Source: Nitrosospira sp. 56-18 (GTDB lineage: Bacteria > Pseudomonadota > Gammaproteobacteria > Burkholderiales > Nitrosomonadaceae). From it: a DNA stretch of 49,850 nucleotides. Positions 38,618-47,932 of the stretch are shown piece by piece. How positions within the stretch are numbered: the stretch's first letter is position 1; each line of letters opens with the position of its first letter. The stretch lies in contig MKVR01000020.1 of the NCBI GenBank assembly GCA_001899235.1, forward strand, positions 71,208-121,057. The letters run 5' to 3'. A program made the position numbers and the translations under genes. The notes under the pieces were generated by a model, which made no database searches, was not told the origin of the DNA, and saw only the letters and a program-made list of their open reading frames with translations.

Positions 38618-39994
38618 TTATCCTCTGAGGATGTGGAGCAGCGTATTAAAATCCCGATTGATCGCCGGATCGGAAGCGCGTAACTCGGCAATTTTGCGGT
38701 ACCCGTGCAAAACAGTCGTGTGATCTCTTCCGCCAAAGGCTTCGCCTATATCCGGGAGGCTAAGCGGAGTCAGCTCCTTGGAGATGGCCATGGCCATCTG
38801 GCGCGGCCTGGCGACGATGCGGGAGCGTTTTTTCGAATACATTTCAGCTACCTTGATTTTATAGTAGTCAGCCACGGTCTTCTGGATATTTTCAATGGAG
38901 ATTTGCCGGTTTTGCACTGCCAGCAAGTCTTTCAGCGCTTCCCTCGCCAGGTCCAGCGACAAACCGTGGCCGGTAAACCGGGAATAGGCGAGCACCCGCT
39001 TCAGGGCGCCTTCCAGTTCGCGCACGTTGGAGCGGATATGCTTGGCAATGAAGAAGGCGACGTTTTCATCCAGCACAATATTTTCAATCAAGGCTTTTTT
39101 CAACAGGATGGCGACGCGCATTTCCAGCTCCGGCGGTTCTACCGCAACAGTCAGGCCCCACCCGAAACGTGAAATCAGCCGTTCCTCCATTCCCGAAATT
39201 TCCTTCGGATAGGAGTCGCAGGTAATGATCACCTGCTTGTGCGCTTCTATCAGGGCATTGAATGCGTAGAAAAACTCTTCCTGCGTGCGGTTCTTCCCCC
39301 CGAAAAACTGGATATCGTCGATCAGCAATAAATCCAGCGAATGATAGTATCGTTTGAACTCGTCGAAGGCCTTATGTTGGTAAGCGCGCACTACGTCTGA
39401 AACGTACTGTTCTGAATGGATGTACCGGACCTTGGCTTTGCTGTTCTGCTCCAGAACGAGGTTACCTATAGCCTGGATCAGGTGCGTTTTCCCCAGTCCG
39501 ACCCCACCGTAAATGAAAAAAGGGTTATAGGCAGTGCCGGGCCGCTCTGCTACCTGGATTGCGCCTGCCCGGGCCAACTGGTTCGCTTTTCCGGTAACGA
39601 AGCTGTTGAATGTGAAGGCCGGGTTGAGCCGGCTGGGGTTGCTTCCCCCGGAAACTTTTTGCGCCGGCTTTGCGGTATGCTTCTCGACAGCGATGACCGC
39701 TTTGGCATGGTTCATTCCTGGCGGACAAGCTTTCGCGGGAGATTGGTGCGCAAGCCTCAATTGGAAATTAACTGCCTGCGAAAAATGCTGTTCCGCCATC
39801 TCGTCGATAAGCGGCAGGAAGTTGTCCTTGACCCATTGCAGGACAAACCGGTTGGGCGCGATAAGCGTGGGTTCGGCCGTGTCGGATGCACTGTCTAGGC
39901 GCAGCGGTTTGATCCAGGTGTTGAACTGCTGGGAGCTCAATTCCTTCTCAAAATACGCGAGACAGAATAGCCAGAAGGATTCCATTGCGGGCAT
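38618..39994 (-). CDS. dnaA: Chromosomal replication initiator DnaA
   Basis: DnaA binds DnaA boxes at oriC and opens the duplex. The 458-residue protein has domain I ([20 protein letters not shown]), a variable linker (about 85-130), the AAA+ domain III with [14 protein letters not shown], Walker [13 protein letters not shown], Walker [14 protein letters not shown] and the arginine-finger region ISRFGWGL, and domain IV with the DNA-binding signature [16 protein letters not shown]. An alternative ATG lies three codons downstream (MESFW). A DnaA box in the upstream spacer suggests autoregulation. Confidence 0.98.
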   Translation of the reverse strand: MPAMESFWLFCLAYFEKELSSQQFNTWIKPLRLDSASDTAEPTLIAPNRFVLQWVKDNFLPLIDEMAEQHFSQAVNFQLRLAHQSPAKACPPGMNHAKAVIAVEKHTAKPAQKVSGGSNPSRLNPAFTFNSFVTGKANQLARAGAIQVAERPGTAYNPFFIYGGVGLGKTHLIQAIGNLVLEQNSKAKVRYIHSEQYVSDVVRAYQHKAFDEFKRYYHSLDLLLIDDIQFFGGKNRTQEEFFYAFNALIEAHKQVIITCDSYPKEISGMEERLISRFGWGLTVAVEPPELEMRVAILLKKALIENIVLDENVAFFIAKHIRSNVRELEGALKRVLAYSRFTGHGLSLDLAREALKDLLAVQNRQISIENIQKTVADYYKIKVAEMYSKKRSRIVARPRQMAMAISKELTPLSLPDIGEAFGGRDHTTVLHGYRKIAELRASDPAINRDFNTLLHILRG

Positions 39995-40072
39995 GATTCT
40001 TGTACTGTGCGGGAAAAATAAGCGGGGGGCTCAAAGCGGGAGAATCGATTATTCTAGTCTGTTCCCACTCAC

Positions 40073-40081
40073 TTATCCACA
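40073..40081 (+). promoter_or_regulatory. DnaA box TTATCCACA in the dnaA-rpmH spacer
   Basis: A perfect consensus DnaA box lies between the divergent dnaA and rpmH genes, about 80 bp upstream of the dnaA start. It could serve in dnaA autoregulation or in oriC. Confidence 0.75.
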
Positions 40082-40101
40082 GGCCGGGGGAAAAATATAG
40101 G

Positions 40102-40130
40102 TTGACTAGGATTGGCTAAAGAGTTGTAAT
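40102..40130 (+). promoter_or_regulatory. Sigma70-type promoter for rpmH-rnpA-yidD-yidC
   Basis: A -35 box TTGACT (40102-40107) and a -10 box TGTAAT (40125-40130) are separated by exactly 17 bp. The spacing and the position 42 bp upstream of rpmH fit a strong housekeeping promoter. Confidence 0.65.
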
Positions 40131-40171
40131 GCGAAGTTTTATTTAGCAAGCTTAGGGGAGAAGGAAGAGCA

Positions 40172-40306
40172 ATGAAACGCACTTATCAGCCGTCCGTGAC
40201 GCGCAGGAAGCGGACGCACGGGTTCCGGGTCCGGATGAAAACCACTGGCGGAGCGCTTGTCATCCGAGCCCGTCGTGCCAAGGGGCGAGCACGCCTGGCG
40301 GTATGA
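40172..40306 (+). CDS. rpmH: 50S ribosomal protein L34
   Basis: The 44-residue protein, [18 protein letters not shown] at its start and [12 protein letters not shown] at its end, is unmistakably L34, a small, highly basic protein of the large ribosomal subunit. It is preceded by GGGGAGAAGGAAGAGC, giving a strong ribosome binding site, and by a good promoter. It is the first gene of the plus-strand block rpmH-rnpA-yidD-yidC, which is universal next to dnaA in many bacteria. Confidence 0.97.
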   Translation: MKRTYQPSVTRRKRTHGFRVRMKTTGGALVIRARRAKGRARLAV

Positions 40307-40684
40307 TTGCATCGCATCGCTAGCTTGAGCCGGGATTTTATTAATCGCTTTCCGAAAAGTCACCGGCTTCACGATGCAGAAGAATTCTCCGCAGTTATCC
40401 GGTTTCGCTGTTCTGTGAGCAGTGAATTCCTTCAGGCTTTTGCAAAACCGAATGATCGGGCGCACCCCCGCCTGGGATTGATTGTCGCCCGGAAAATCGA
40501 GCGCTTGGCAGTCAACCGGAACAGGATCAAACGTGAGTTGAGGGAAGCGTTTCGTGCACAACAGGGGCAGATGGCTGGCCTGGATCTCGTGTTGCGCTTG
40601 CGCCGCCCCTTGCGGCAGGCAGGCTCCGGGCTGGCGGAAGAGGCGGGCAAGCTCATGATGCAATTACAGCGATGTCGCGGATAA
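40307..40684 (+). CDS. rnpA: Ribonuclease P protein component
   Basis: RnpA assists the RNase P RNA in maturing the 5' ends of tRNAs. The protein shows FPKSHRLHDAEEFSAVIRFRCSV and the RNP motif RLGLIVARKIERLAVNRNRIKRELREAFR split here by its core NRNRIKRELREAFR. It starts immediately after the rpmH stop: either TTG at 40307 (125 aa) or TTG at 40325, which gives the more usual opening SRDFINRFPKSHRL. No ATG or GTG start is available. It overlaps yidD by 13 bp. Confidence 0.93.
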   Translation: MHRIASLSRDFINRFPKSHRLHDAEEFSAVIRFRCSVSSEFLQAFAKPNDRAHPRLGLIVARKIERLAVNRNRIKRELREAFRAQQGQMAGLDLVLRLRRPLRQAGSGLAEEAGKLMMQLQRCRG

Positions 40685-40881
40685 TCATTGGTTTCATCAA
40701 GATATATCAATATTGTCTGAGTCCGTTTTTCGGTCCTTCGTGCCGTTTCAGCCCTTCCTGTTCGCATTATGCGTGCGAGGCGCTGGACAGACACGGATTT
40801 TTTCGGGGAACATGCCTTGCTGCATGGAGGATATTGCGCTGCAATCCGTGGGGACGGGGCGGACATGATCCTGTTCCCTAG
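40672..40881 (+). CDS. yidD: Membrane protein insertion efficiency factor YidD
   Basis: YidD is a small inner-membrane-associated protein that helps YidC-dependent insertion. The 69-residue product shows the family signature IYQYCLSPFFGPSCRFSPSC followed by SHYACEALDRHGFFRG and CNPWGRGGHDPVP, including the conserved Cys residues. It overlaps the end of rnpA and lies 78 bp before yidC, the standard arrangement. Confidence 0.96.
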   Translation: MSRIIIGFIKIYQYCLSPFFGPSCRFSPSCSHYACEALDRHGFFRGTCLAAWRILRCNPWGRGGHDPVP

Positions 40882-40959
40882 GCGCTGTTTGCGCTATCGT
40901 GGGTCGCCGAATTCGAGGAGTCCTTTAATCGTAGTGAAAATAATAAGACAGTAAGCAAG

Positions 40960-42675
40960 ATGGATACCCAAAAACTCGTACTTTTCCTGATTTTTTCAAC
41001 TTCGCTGCTATTTCTTTGGGATGCCTGGCAAAAGGAGCGCCTGGCTCCACCCCCTGCTTCGGTAGCCACACAGGGGGCGACTGGAGAGGCCGGCGCGCCT
41101 CATCAGGAAGACATGCCCATACCGGGGGAAAAGCTCGCTACGGCACAGGCTGGCTCGGGACCTTCGAGCTCGGACGGCACGGTTCCGGTGAAAGCTGGCA
41201 ATCTCCCTGTGGGGGAAAAGATCACCGTCAAGACAGATCTCGTCACCGCGGAAATCGATACAGCGGGAGGGGACCTGCGCCGTTTGGAGCTGCTCCAGCA
41301 CCCGGACAAGGAAGACAGGAGCAAGCCGTTCGCGTTGCTGCAAGCTCGGCAGGGGCATGTTTACATAGCTCAATCCGGGCTCATAGGGGACAGCCTTCCC
41401 AATCACAAGACCCGTTATACCGCGGACTCGGAAAGCTATGTGCTGCAGGCGGGGGAGGATAAAGTGGAGGTGCGGCTGGCTGGTCCGGAAGTGGATGACG
41501 TGCGCGTCACAAAAATCTACACTTTCCGTCGGGGCAGTTATGTCATCGATGTGAGCTTCGAAGTGGCCAATGGCGGGGCCGCGACAATCCAGCCTTTTTC
41601 CTATTTCCAGATGCTTCGCGATAGTCCACCGCCGGTGGGATCGTTTTTCATGGTTCCAACCTATACCGGCGCTGCGCTCTATACCGAGCAGGAAAAATTC
41701 AAGAAAATCGAATTTTCCGCCCTGGATAAAGGCACGGCAAGCTATCCCAAGAATGCGGATAACGGATGGATAGCCATGCTGCAGCACTACTTCCTTACAG
41801 CCTGGTTGCCCAAGGAAAAGACGCAGCGTGAATTTTATGCCAAGCGGCTAGCCGATAATGAATATACGGCGGGCGTGATCGTTCCGGTAGGGGTGATAGA
41901 GCCAGGCAGCACAGCGCGTGTCACCGTTCCGCTGTATGCTGGTCCGGAAGAGCAGAGCAAGCTCGCGGAAGTGGCGCCCGGACTGGATCTGGCGGTCGAT
42001 TACGGGTGGCTGACGGTAATAGGTGCGCCGTTATTCTGGTTGTTGTCGTTGTTTCAGTCCTGGACCGGGAACTGGGGGGTGGCAATCATCCTGTTGACGA
42101 TGTCGGTGAAGCTGGCTTTTTTCCCCTTGTCCGCCGCGGGATACCGTTCCATGGCCAAGTTGCGGCTGGTCACGCCGAAACTTCAGCGGCTGCGCGAACA
42201 GCATGGGAACGATCGCGAGCGGATGCATCAGGCCATGATGGAATTTTATAAAACGGAAAAGATCAATCCGATGGGGGGTTGCCTGCCGATATTGGTTCAG
42301 ATTCCGGTGTTCATCTCGCTTTACTGGGTATTGCTCGCGAGCGTGGAGCTCCGGTACGCGCCGTTCGCGTTATGGATAGAAGATTTATCTTCGCCCGATC
42401 CTTATTACGTCCTGCCCGTGATGATGGCGATCTCCATGTTCTTCCAGACCAAGCTCAGCCCTCCCGCGACCGATCCCATACAGCAGAAGGTCATGCAGAT
42501 CATGCCCTTTGCCTTTGCTGTTTTCTTTTTCTTCTTTCCAGCGGGCTTGGTGCTTTACTCTCTCGTGAACAATGTGCTTTCCATTGCTCAGCAATGGCAG
42601 ATCACACGCATGATCGAGCGTAGTGCAGGGACTTCAGGCGCTGCTGGCAAAAAGAAGGATACTCTCAAAAGCTGA
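40960..42675 (+). CDS. yidC: Membrane protein insertase YidC
   Basis: YidC inserts and folds inner-membrane proteins, alone or with SecYEG. The 571-residue protein has the N-terminal TM helix (VLFLIFSTSLLFLWDAW), a large periplasmic domain (about 60-360) typical of Gram-negative YidC, and the conserved C-terminal five-helix core starting near WLTVIGAPLFWLLSLFQSW, with GGCLPILVQIPVFISLYWVL and the hydrophilic-groove Arg in AAGYRSMAKLR. The C-terminal tail is basic (AAGKKKDTLKS). A large palindrome follows the stop and may terminate transcription. Confidence 0.97.
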   Translation: MDTQKLVLFLIFSTSLLFLWDAWQKERLAPPPASVATQGATGEAGAPHQEDMPIPGEKLATAQAGSGPSSSDGTVPVKAGNLPVGEKITVKTDLVTAEIDTAGGDLRRLELLQHPDKEDRSKPFALLQARQGHVYIAQSGLIGDSLPNHKTRYTADSESYVLQAGEDKVEVRLAGPEVDDVRVTKIYTFRRGSYVIDVSFEVANGGAATIQPFSYFQMLRDSPPPVGSFFMVPTYTGAALYTEQEKFKKIEFSALDKGTASYPKNADNGWIAMLQHYFLTAWLPKEKTQREFYAKRLADNEYTAGVIVPVGVIEPGSTARVTVPLYAGPEEQSKLAEVAPGLDLAVDYGWLTVIGAPLFWLLSLFQSWTGNWGVAIILLTMSVKLAFFPLSAAGYRSMAKLRLVTPKLQRLREQHGNDRERMHQAMMEFYKTEKINPMGGCLPILVQIPVFISLYWVLLASVELRYAPFALWIEDLSSPDPYYVLPVMMAISMFFQTKLSPPATDPIQQKVMQIMPFAFAVFFFFFPAGLVLYSLVNNVLSIAQQWQITRMIERSAGTSGAAGKKKDTLKS

Positions 42676-42682
42676 TCTGACC

Positions 42683-42722
42683 CATGCTCAGGCAGGGGGC
42701 GGCCGCCCCCCGCGTGAGCATG
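42683..42722. terminator. Large palindrome after yidC, possible terminator
   Basis: The sequence CATGCTCA (42683-42690) pairs with TGAGCATG (42715-42722), and inside is the perfect 16-bp palindrome GGGGGCGGCCGCCCCC (42695-42710). The result is an unusually stable hairpin without a downstream T tract. It lies 8 bp after the yidC stop and abuts a family-2 repeat. Confidence 0.5.
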
Positions 42723-42834
42723 CCGGCACGGCCTTGTAGCGAGCCCACCATATAGCTGAACGTCGAGTACTGCGGAAAGTCTTGGCGTGTCATAGCTTCA
42801 AAACGGAAATGAACGGTTAACTGCCGGATTCAGG
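42720..42834 (+). repeat. Family-2 repeat, copy B
   Basis: This aligns with copy A (2795-2909) and with the reverse complement of copy C (16299-16413). Shared blocks are CCTTGTAGCGA, CTGAACGTCGAGTA, GCGGAAAGTCTT, GTCATAG and GGTTAACTGCCGGATTCAGG at the right end. The left terminal repeat is weak. The right end lies 22 bp before the mnmE start codon. Confidence 0.75.
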
Positions 42835-42855
42835 ATCATATTCACTCGTAAGTAA

Positions 42856-44241
42856 GTGATCACTTCTGATATCATCGCCGCCATTGCTACACCACCCGGA
42901 AGGGGCGGGATCGGCGTGGTGCGGGTTTCAGGACCAAACCTCCATGGGCTGGTCTTGAAGATGGTCGGAAGTATGCTCCAGCCGCGTCGTGCCACTTTTT
43001 GCAAGTTTCTTGATGAGAACGGCTCGGCGATCGACCAGGGCATCGCGCTCTATTTCCCCTCCCCCCAATCCTACACAGGCGAAGATGTATTGGAATTGCA
43101 GGGTCACGGCGGCACAGCGGTAACCGGCCTGGTGCTGTCGAGTTGCCTTCGCGCCGGCGCTCGCCTGGCCCAGCCGGGGGAATTCACGCTACGCGCATTT
43201 TTTAACGACAAGATTGATCTGGCGCAAGCGGAAAGCGTGGCTGATATTGTCAATGCCCGGACCGGAGAGGCGGTCCGGTGCGCATTGCGGTCCTTGCAAG
43301 GCGAATTTTCCACGGCGATACACGACATGGTGCGCGCGCTGACAGAATTGAGGACCATGGTAGAGGCCGGTCTGGATTTTCCAGAGGAATATGCGGCGGA
43401 TGCCGAGCATGGGGAGAGTCCTCGCTTTGCTGCCGATGCCCGGATCGAGGAGAGACTGGAGGAGCTTCAGTCGCGGCTTTCCCGGGTGCTCGCCGCGGCC
43501 CGTCAGGGAAGCCTTCTGCGGGAGGGCATGAGCATCGTCATCGCCGGGCAGCCTAACGTCGGGAAGTCGAGTTTGCTGAACAGGCTTGCGGGAGAAGAGG
43601 TGGCCATCGTCACTGATGTTCCGGGGACGACGCGCGACACCATCAGCCAGAGCATCGAGGTGGAGGGAATACCCTTGCACGTGACGGATACGGCCGGACT
43701 GCGGGAGACGGTGGATGCCGTGGAAAGGGAGGGCATTGGGCGGGCGCGTGGGGCCTTGAGCAAGGCGGATCTGGCACTGATGCTGATGGATTGTCGCAGC
43801 GGCATGACTGCCGCAGACCGGGCCATACTGGACAGTTTTCCGCGCGAGCTGCCGGTGCTTCATGTATATAACAAGACGGATCTCGCAGCCGGGATGGTGC
43901 CCAACGGCGTGGGGGATGCCGACGGGCAGGAAATTTACCTTTCAGCGAGAACTGGCTTGGGTATCGAGCTGTTGCGCCGGAAGCTGGCGGATCTCGCCGG
44001 CCGCAAATCCGGCACGGAAGCCGAAGGCATGTTCATGGCGCGCCAGCGGCATTTGCAGGACTTGGCGCGGGGAGGCACGCATATTCAGCAGGCGCTGGGC
44101 TTGGTTGGCGATCCTGGCCAGGCGGTTTTTGTCGCGGAAGAGCTACGTCTGGCACAGCAATCCCTTTCCTCCATCACGGGTGAATTCACCGCTGATGATT
44201 TGTTGGGCGAGATATTTTCACACTTCTGCATCGGCAAATAG
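42856..44241 (+). CDS. mnmE: tRNA modification GTPase MnmE (TrmE)
   Basis: MnmE works with MnmG to modify U34 of certain tRNAs (carboxymethylaminomethyl group). The 461-residue protein has the formyl-THF-binding N-terminal domain (AIATPPGRGGIGVVRVSGP, GQVLELQGHGG-like GEDVLELQGHGG), a helical domain, a G domain with GQPNVGKSSLLN, TRDTISQ, DTAGLRE and NKTD, and the C-terminal CIGK with the catalytic Cys. The first codon is GTG at 42856 and no good ribosome binding site is visible; an ATG is not available before the conserved ITSDIIAAIATPP. It follows copy B of the family-2 repeat. Confidence 0.97.
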   Translation: MITSDIIAAIATPPGRGGIGVVRVSGPNLHGLVLKMVGSMLQPRRATFCKFLDENGSAIDQGIALYFPSPQSYTGEDVLELQGHGGTAVTGLVLSSCLRAGARLAQPGEFTLRAFFNDKIDLAQAESVADIVNARTGEAVRCALRSLQGEFSTAIHDMVRALTELRTMVEAGLDFPEEYAADAEHGESPRFAADARIEERLEELQSRLSRVLAAARQGSLLREGMSIVIAGQPNVGKSSLLNRLAGEEVAIVTDVPGTTRDTISQSIEVEGIPLHVTDTAGLRETVDAVEREGIGRARGALSKADLALMLMDCRSGMTAADRAILDSFPRELPVLHVYNKTDLAAGMVPNGVGDADGQEIYLSARTGLGIELLRRKLADLAGRKSGTEAEGMFMARQRHLQDLARGGTHIQQALGLVGDPGQAVFVAEELRLAQQSLSSITGEFTADDLLGEIFSHFCIGK

Positions 44242-44284
44242 CCACTTGGCGCTGCACGCACCAGTCGCCTGCGGTCCACTCAAC

Positions 44285-44860
44285 AACCACCAGCTTTAGC
44301 TGGTGGGTTGAGGCTGCGGACTGAAAGTCCGGATACGCGTCGCCCGAACGACGCGTCCTAATCGGGTTCCATTCTGAAATCATCGTCAGGCCTCGGCTCA
44401 AAATGATGCTCCAGATATTGCTCAATCATCTCCTCCGTCATTTGACCTGCCGTCGCACAAAAGTACCCTCTCGCCCAAAAATGCTTTCCCGATACTTCTT
44501 TTTCAGGTGCGGATGCTCTTCAAACAGCTTGCTCGATGTGCGACCCTTGATCCGCCTCATGATCTTGCTTGGCGCCAACGCCGGCAGACACTGGTCAGAA
44601 TGTGCACGTGATCCTCCCTCACCACACCTTTCACTGTTCTGATCTCAAAGGCTTCACAGGTCTCTCGCACCAGCTCTCGAATTTGCTCCGCTACTTCCTC
44701 TTTCAGTATCTTGTACCGGTACTTCGTTACCCATACAAAATGATACTCAATCTGGTATACAGTATGACTGCCGCATCTGTGTTCCATGCAACCCCTCGCC
44801 TCTTCGTGCATCATATTGTCGCAGCTAAAGCTGACCGGCTAAAGCCGGTGGTTCTAACCT
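44285..44860 (-). mobile_element. IS200/IS605-type element, inactive
   Basis: The region carries an IS200-type transposase relic between two imperfect hairpins characteristic of this group: CCACCAGCTTTAGCTGGTGG at 44287-44306 (left) and ACCGGCTAAAGCCGGT at 44834-44849 (right). IS200 elements have no terminal inverted repeats and no target duplication, and use end hairpins for single-strand transposition. Both frameshifts in the transposase make it inactive; hairpins may still be recognised in trans. Outer borders are approximate. It sits between mnmE and parS. Confidence 0.75.
44358..44787 (-). pseudogene. tnpA: IS200-family transposase TnpA, two frameshifts
   Basis: Three reading frames together give an IS200-type Y1 transposase of about 143 residues. 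The first part (44787 down to about 44595) reads MEHRCGSHTVYQIEYHFVWV then EDHVHILTSV with the HxH (HVH) motif; one base is lost near 44595 and the frame continues LPALAPSKIMRRIKGRTSSK; a second base is lost near 44488, and the last part reads HFWARGYFCATAGQMTEEMI to a TAG at 44358-44360. The second frame would carry the catalytic Tyr in FCATAGQ-adjacent sequence in intact copies. The gene cannot be translated as one protein. Confidence 0.8.
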
Positions 44861-44892
44861 CGGAATGGAAAATAACCGTCTGCAGCCTGTGC

Positions 44893-44914
44893 TTATGTTT
44901 CACGTGAAACATAA
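44893..44914. promoter_or_regulatory. parS: parS centromere site
   Basis: The perfect 16-bp palindrome TGTTTCACGTGAAACA (44896-44911) matches the consensus parS sequence bound by ParB; symmetry extends to 22 bp (44893-44914). It lies about 3.9 kb before parB, upstream of mnmG, and next to the IS200 relic. ParB loads here as a CTPase clamp and spreads to organise chromosome origin segregation. This is the only parS I found in the window. Confidence 0.95.
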
Positions 44915-45045
44915 AGTTCTGCAACCAGAAGAAAACTCATGAGCTGATTATCCATGGCGTGCGCTACCCGCTGCTTACCCTGTCCTCCATTTTGCCGTAA
45001 AATGATCGTCAGTAAGGAAGCTTTGTCCTGTTGACATCAATCCAA

Positions 45046-46962
45046 ATGCATTTTCCCCAGCAATTCGATGTAATCGTAATAGGAGGGGGCCACGCCGGCA
45101 CCGAGGCGGCACTGGCTGCTGCGCGCATGAGCCAGAAAACCCTGCTGCTCACCCACAATATCGAAACGATAGGGCAGATGTCCTGCAACCCATCGATCGG
45201 CGGCATCGGAAAAGGCCATCTAGTAAAAGAGGTAGATGCGTTGGGCGGGGCCATGGCCGTGGCTGCCGACGAAGCCGGGATTCAGTTTCGCACGCTCAAT
45301 TCTAGCAAGGGTCCGGCGGTGCGGGCTACGCGAGCCCAGGCTGACCGCCAGATTTATCGCCAGGCGATTCGCAAGCGAGTCGAAAATCAGACCAATCTCT
45401 GGCTTTTCCAGCAGGGAGTGGATGATCTGATCCTCGAGGGCGAGCGCGTGGCGGGTGTGGTGACGCAGTTGGGGATAAGCATTGCGGCGCGCGTAGTCGT
45501 GCTGACCGCAGGCACCTTCCTGGCCGGCTTGGCGCATGCGGGTTCGGTCAGCTTCAAGGCGGGGCGCGCAGGCGATCCCCCTTCGATCAGTCTGGCGGCT
45601 CGCCTACGCGAGTTGCAACTGGCGGTAGGGCGCCTCAAAACCGGGACGCCGCCGCGCATCGATGGCCGCAGCATCGATTACTCTGCTATGCTCGAACAAC
45701 CCGGCGATACTCCCCTTCCCATTTTTTCCTTTCTGGGTTCTCCCGCCGTGCGTCCCCGGCAGTTGCCTTGCTGGATCACCCATACTAATGCTGAAACCCA
45801 CGACATCATCCGCGGGGGCCTGGACCGCTCTCCCTTGTTCACGGGCATGATCGAAGGCGTTGGTCCGCGGTATTGCCCGTCGATCGAAGACAAGGTGGTG
45901 CGTTTCGCGGGCAAGGATGCTCACCAGATCTTTCTTGAGCCCGAAGGGCTTTCCACCAACGAGGTCTATCCTAACGGGATCTCCACGAGCTTGCCATTCG
46001 ATCTGCAGGCGAGGCTGGTGCGTTCCATAAAAGGACTGGAACAGGCGCATATCACGCGACCGGGTTATGCGATCGAGTATGATTACTTCGATCCGAGGGG
46101 GCTGAAACGCTCGTTGGAAACAAAAAAAATAGAAGGGCTATTCTTTGCCGGACAGATCAACGGCACTACGGGCTACGAGGAAGCCGCAGCCCAGGGCCTG
46201 CTGGCGGGGATCAACGCCGCGCTCAAGAACCAGGAAAGGGATGCGTGGTGTCCGCGCCGGGACGAGGCATATCTTGGCGTGCTGGTCGATGATCTCATCA
46301 CCCGGGGGGTGACGGAACCTTATCGCATGTTCACCAGCCGCGCCGAATATCGCTTGCAATTGCGCGAAGACAACGCCGATTTACGGCTGACTGACGCAGG
46401 GCGGAGGATGGGCGTGGTGGATGATGCGCGCTGGGCAGCGTTCGATGCCAAGCGGGAAGCTATTGCGCGGGAGCAGCAGAGATTGAAAGCGATGTGGTTC
46501 GGTCCCAGGGGGTGCGCCAACGCCTTGCCCGAGGCTGATGCGTTGCGCGTTCTCGGCAAGACGCTGGATCGTGATTGTTCGTTGTATGAGCTGCTGCGGC
46601 GTCCCGATGTGTCCTATGCTTCCTTGATGACGCTACCCGGATGCGGGGAAGGTGCTGCCGATCCACAGGCTGCCGAACAAGTCGAGATCCAGGCGAAGTA
46701 TGATGGATATATTTCCCGCCAGAAGGAGGAAATGGAGCGAAATTCACATTACGAGGAAATCCCATTGCCGCAGGACCTGGATTATGCAGCCGTAAGGGGC
46801 CTTTCCCGTGAGGTCCAGCAAAAACTCAACCAGCACAAGCCGGAAACAGCCGGCCAAGCCGCCCGGATTTCCGGCATCACCCCTGCGGCAATTTCATTAT
46901 TGCTGGTGCACGTGAAGCGCGGATTTTCAGGCCGGGGCGTGAAGAAAAAGAAAAGCGCATGA
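45046..46962 (+). CDS. mnmG: tRNA uridine-5-carboxymethylaminomethyl modification enzyme MnmG (GidA)
   Basis: MnmG is the FAD-dependent partner of MnmE in modifying U34 of tRNA. The product shows the FAD-binding [36 protein letters not shown]-type sequence ([15 protein letters not shown]), [15 protein letters not shown], the Cys residues of the CWITHTN region, and the C-terminal tRNA-binding helical domain. The ATG at 45046 ([15 protein letters not shown]) is preferred; a TTG at 45031 with AAGGA 12 bases upstream would add five residues. Its stop overlaps the rsmG start by ATGA. Confidence 0.97.
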   Translation: MHFPQQFDVIVIGGGHAGTEAALAAARMSQKTLLLTHNIETIGQMSCNPSIGGIGKGHLVKEVDALGGAMAVAADEAGIQFRTLNSSKGPAVRATRAQADRQIYRQAIRKRVENQTNLWLFQQGVDDLILEGERVAGVVTQLGISIAARVVVLTAGTFLAGLAHAGSVSFKAGRAGDPPSISLAARLRELQLAVGRLKTGTPPRIDGRSIDYSAMLEQPGDTPLPIFSFLGSPAVRPRQLPCWITHTNAETHDIIRGGLDRSPLFTGMIEGVGPRYCPSIEDKVVRFAGKDAHQIFLEPEGLSTNEVYPNGISTSLPFDLQARLVRSIKGLEQAHITRPGYAIEYDYFDPRGLKRSLETKKIEGLFFAGQINGTTGYEEAAAQGLLAGINAALKNQERDAWCPRRDEAYLGVLVDDLITRGVTEPYRMFTSRAEYRLQLREDNADLRLTDAGRRMGVVDDARWAAFDAKREAIAREQQRLKAMWFGPRGCANALPEADALRVLGKTLDRDCSLYELLRRPDVSYASLMTLPGCGEGAADPQAAEQVEIQAKYDGYISRQKEEMERNSHYEEIPLPQDLDYAAVRGLSREVQQKLNQHKPETAGQAARISGITPAAISLLLVHVKRGFSGRGVKKKKSA

Positions 46963-47594
46963 ACTTGCCTGCATTGCTGGCAGCGGGAATCGCGACGCTC
47001 GGTCTTGATATTTCCCCTGAAGCCCGGCTTCGACTGCTCGAACATTTGGCGTTGGTGCAGAAGTGGAATCGCGTGCATAATCTTACCGCGATGCGCGACC
47101 CGGAGATGATGCTGACAGGCCACGTTCTCGACAGCCTTGCGGTTGTGCCTTGCATTACCGGTCCCCGTATCGTCGATATTGGCGCCGGTGGGGGTTTTCC
47201 CGGCATTCCCCTGGCGCTGTCGCACCCCGGCTGGCATGTTACCCTGGTCGAAAGCAGCCATAAAAAGGCTGCGTTTCTCCAGCAGGCGCGTATCGACCTG
47301 CAATTGAAGAACGTCGAGGTAGTGAATAGCCGTGCTGAAGAATTTCAGGCAATGGAGGGCTTCGATACGGTTATTTCCCGTGCTTTTGCCAGCTTGGCCG
47401 ACTTTGCCGGTCTGGCAGGACACCTCGCTCTTCACCCGGGTGGCAGGCTGGTGGCCATGAAAGGCGTGTATCCTCACGAGGAACTGCTCCACCTGCCGGC
47501 TCGTTTTGCTGTCGAGAGCATCCTGCCCATCACGGTTCCCGGTCTTGCGGCGGAACGGCATCTGGTGATAATCAAGGCGCCAGGGCTTTCGTAG
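46959..47594 (+). CDS. rsmG: 16S rRNA m7G527 methyltransferase RsmG (GidB)
   Basis: RsmG methylates G527 of 16S rRNA; loss gives low-level streptomycin resistance in other bacteria. The 211-residue protein has [19 protein letters not shown], the SAM-binding [30 protein letters not shown] and [17 protein letters not shown]. Its start overlaps mnmG (ATGA), so translation is coupled. The TAG stop at 47592-47594 is made of the TA at the border of a family-1 repeat plus the first G of the repeat; C-terminus otherwise has normal length. Confidence 0.97.
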   Translation: MNLPALLAAGIATLGLDISPEARLRLLEHLALVQKWNRVHNLTAMRDPEMMLTGHVLDSLAVVPCITGPRIVDIGAGGGFPGIPLALSHPGWHVTLVESSHKKAAFLQQARIDLQLKNVEVVNSRAEEFQAMEGFDTVISRAFASLADFAGLAGHLALHPGGRLVAMKGVYPHEELLHLPARFAVESILPITVPGLAAERHLVIIKAPGLS

Positions 47595-47867
47595 GGCAGC
47601 CCTGAACAAGTCTCCGCTGGCGCGACGGGACTTTGCGGGATGGGATGCGCGAAAGGCGACGACGCGAATGGTTGATCCCCTTCGCTAGGAGCCTGGCAAG
47701 AAAGACCGCCCGCAAAGCCCTGTCCCATTCGGGTTGCGGTAAAATCGGGCGCTCATGGCGTTGCGCTCCTTGGCATCGTAGTCCGGGCTACGACCATTGT
47801 CGCGCGCCTTATGATCATCCCGATTTTACCAGCAACGCGCGTAGTGAGGACTTACTCAGGGCTTCCC
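47594..47867 (+). repeat. Family-1 repeat, full copy 2 (274 bp, MITE-like)
   Basis: The left end is GGGCAGCCCTGAACAAGTC and the right end (reverse complement) GGGAAGCCCTGAGTAAGTC. Flanking TA lies at 47592-47593 and 47868-47869. It is inverted relative to 31360-31634 and similar throughout. A frame of about 76 codons (MRDGMRERRRREW, then GCGKIGRSWRCAPWHRSPG) is open in both copies with conserved sequence; in this copy it continues in frame into parA. It fills most of the rsmG-parA gap. Confidence 0.85.
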
Positions 47868-47932
47868 TAGGATCGGAACAAGGCGTATTGCTTCAGTGTT
47901 CAGTATTGCAACAAGACCAGCGAGTGGGACAG

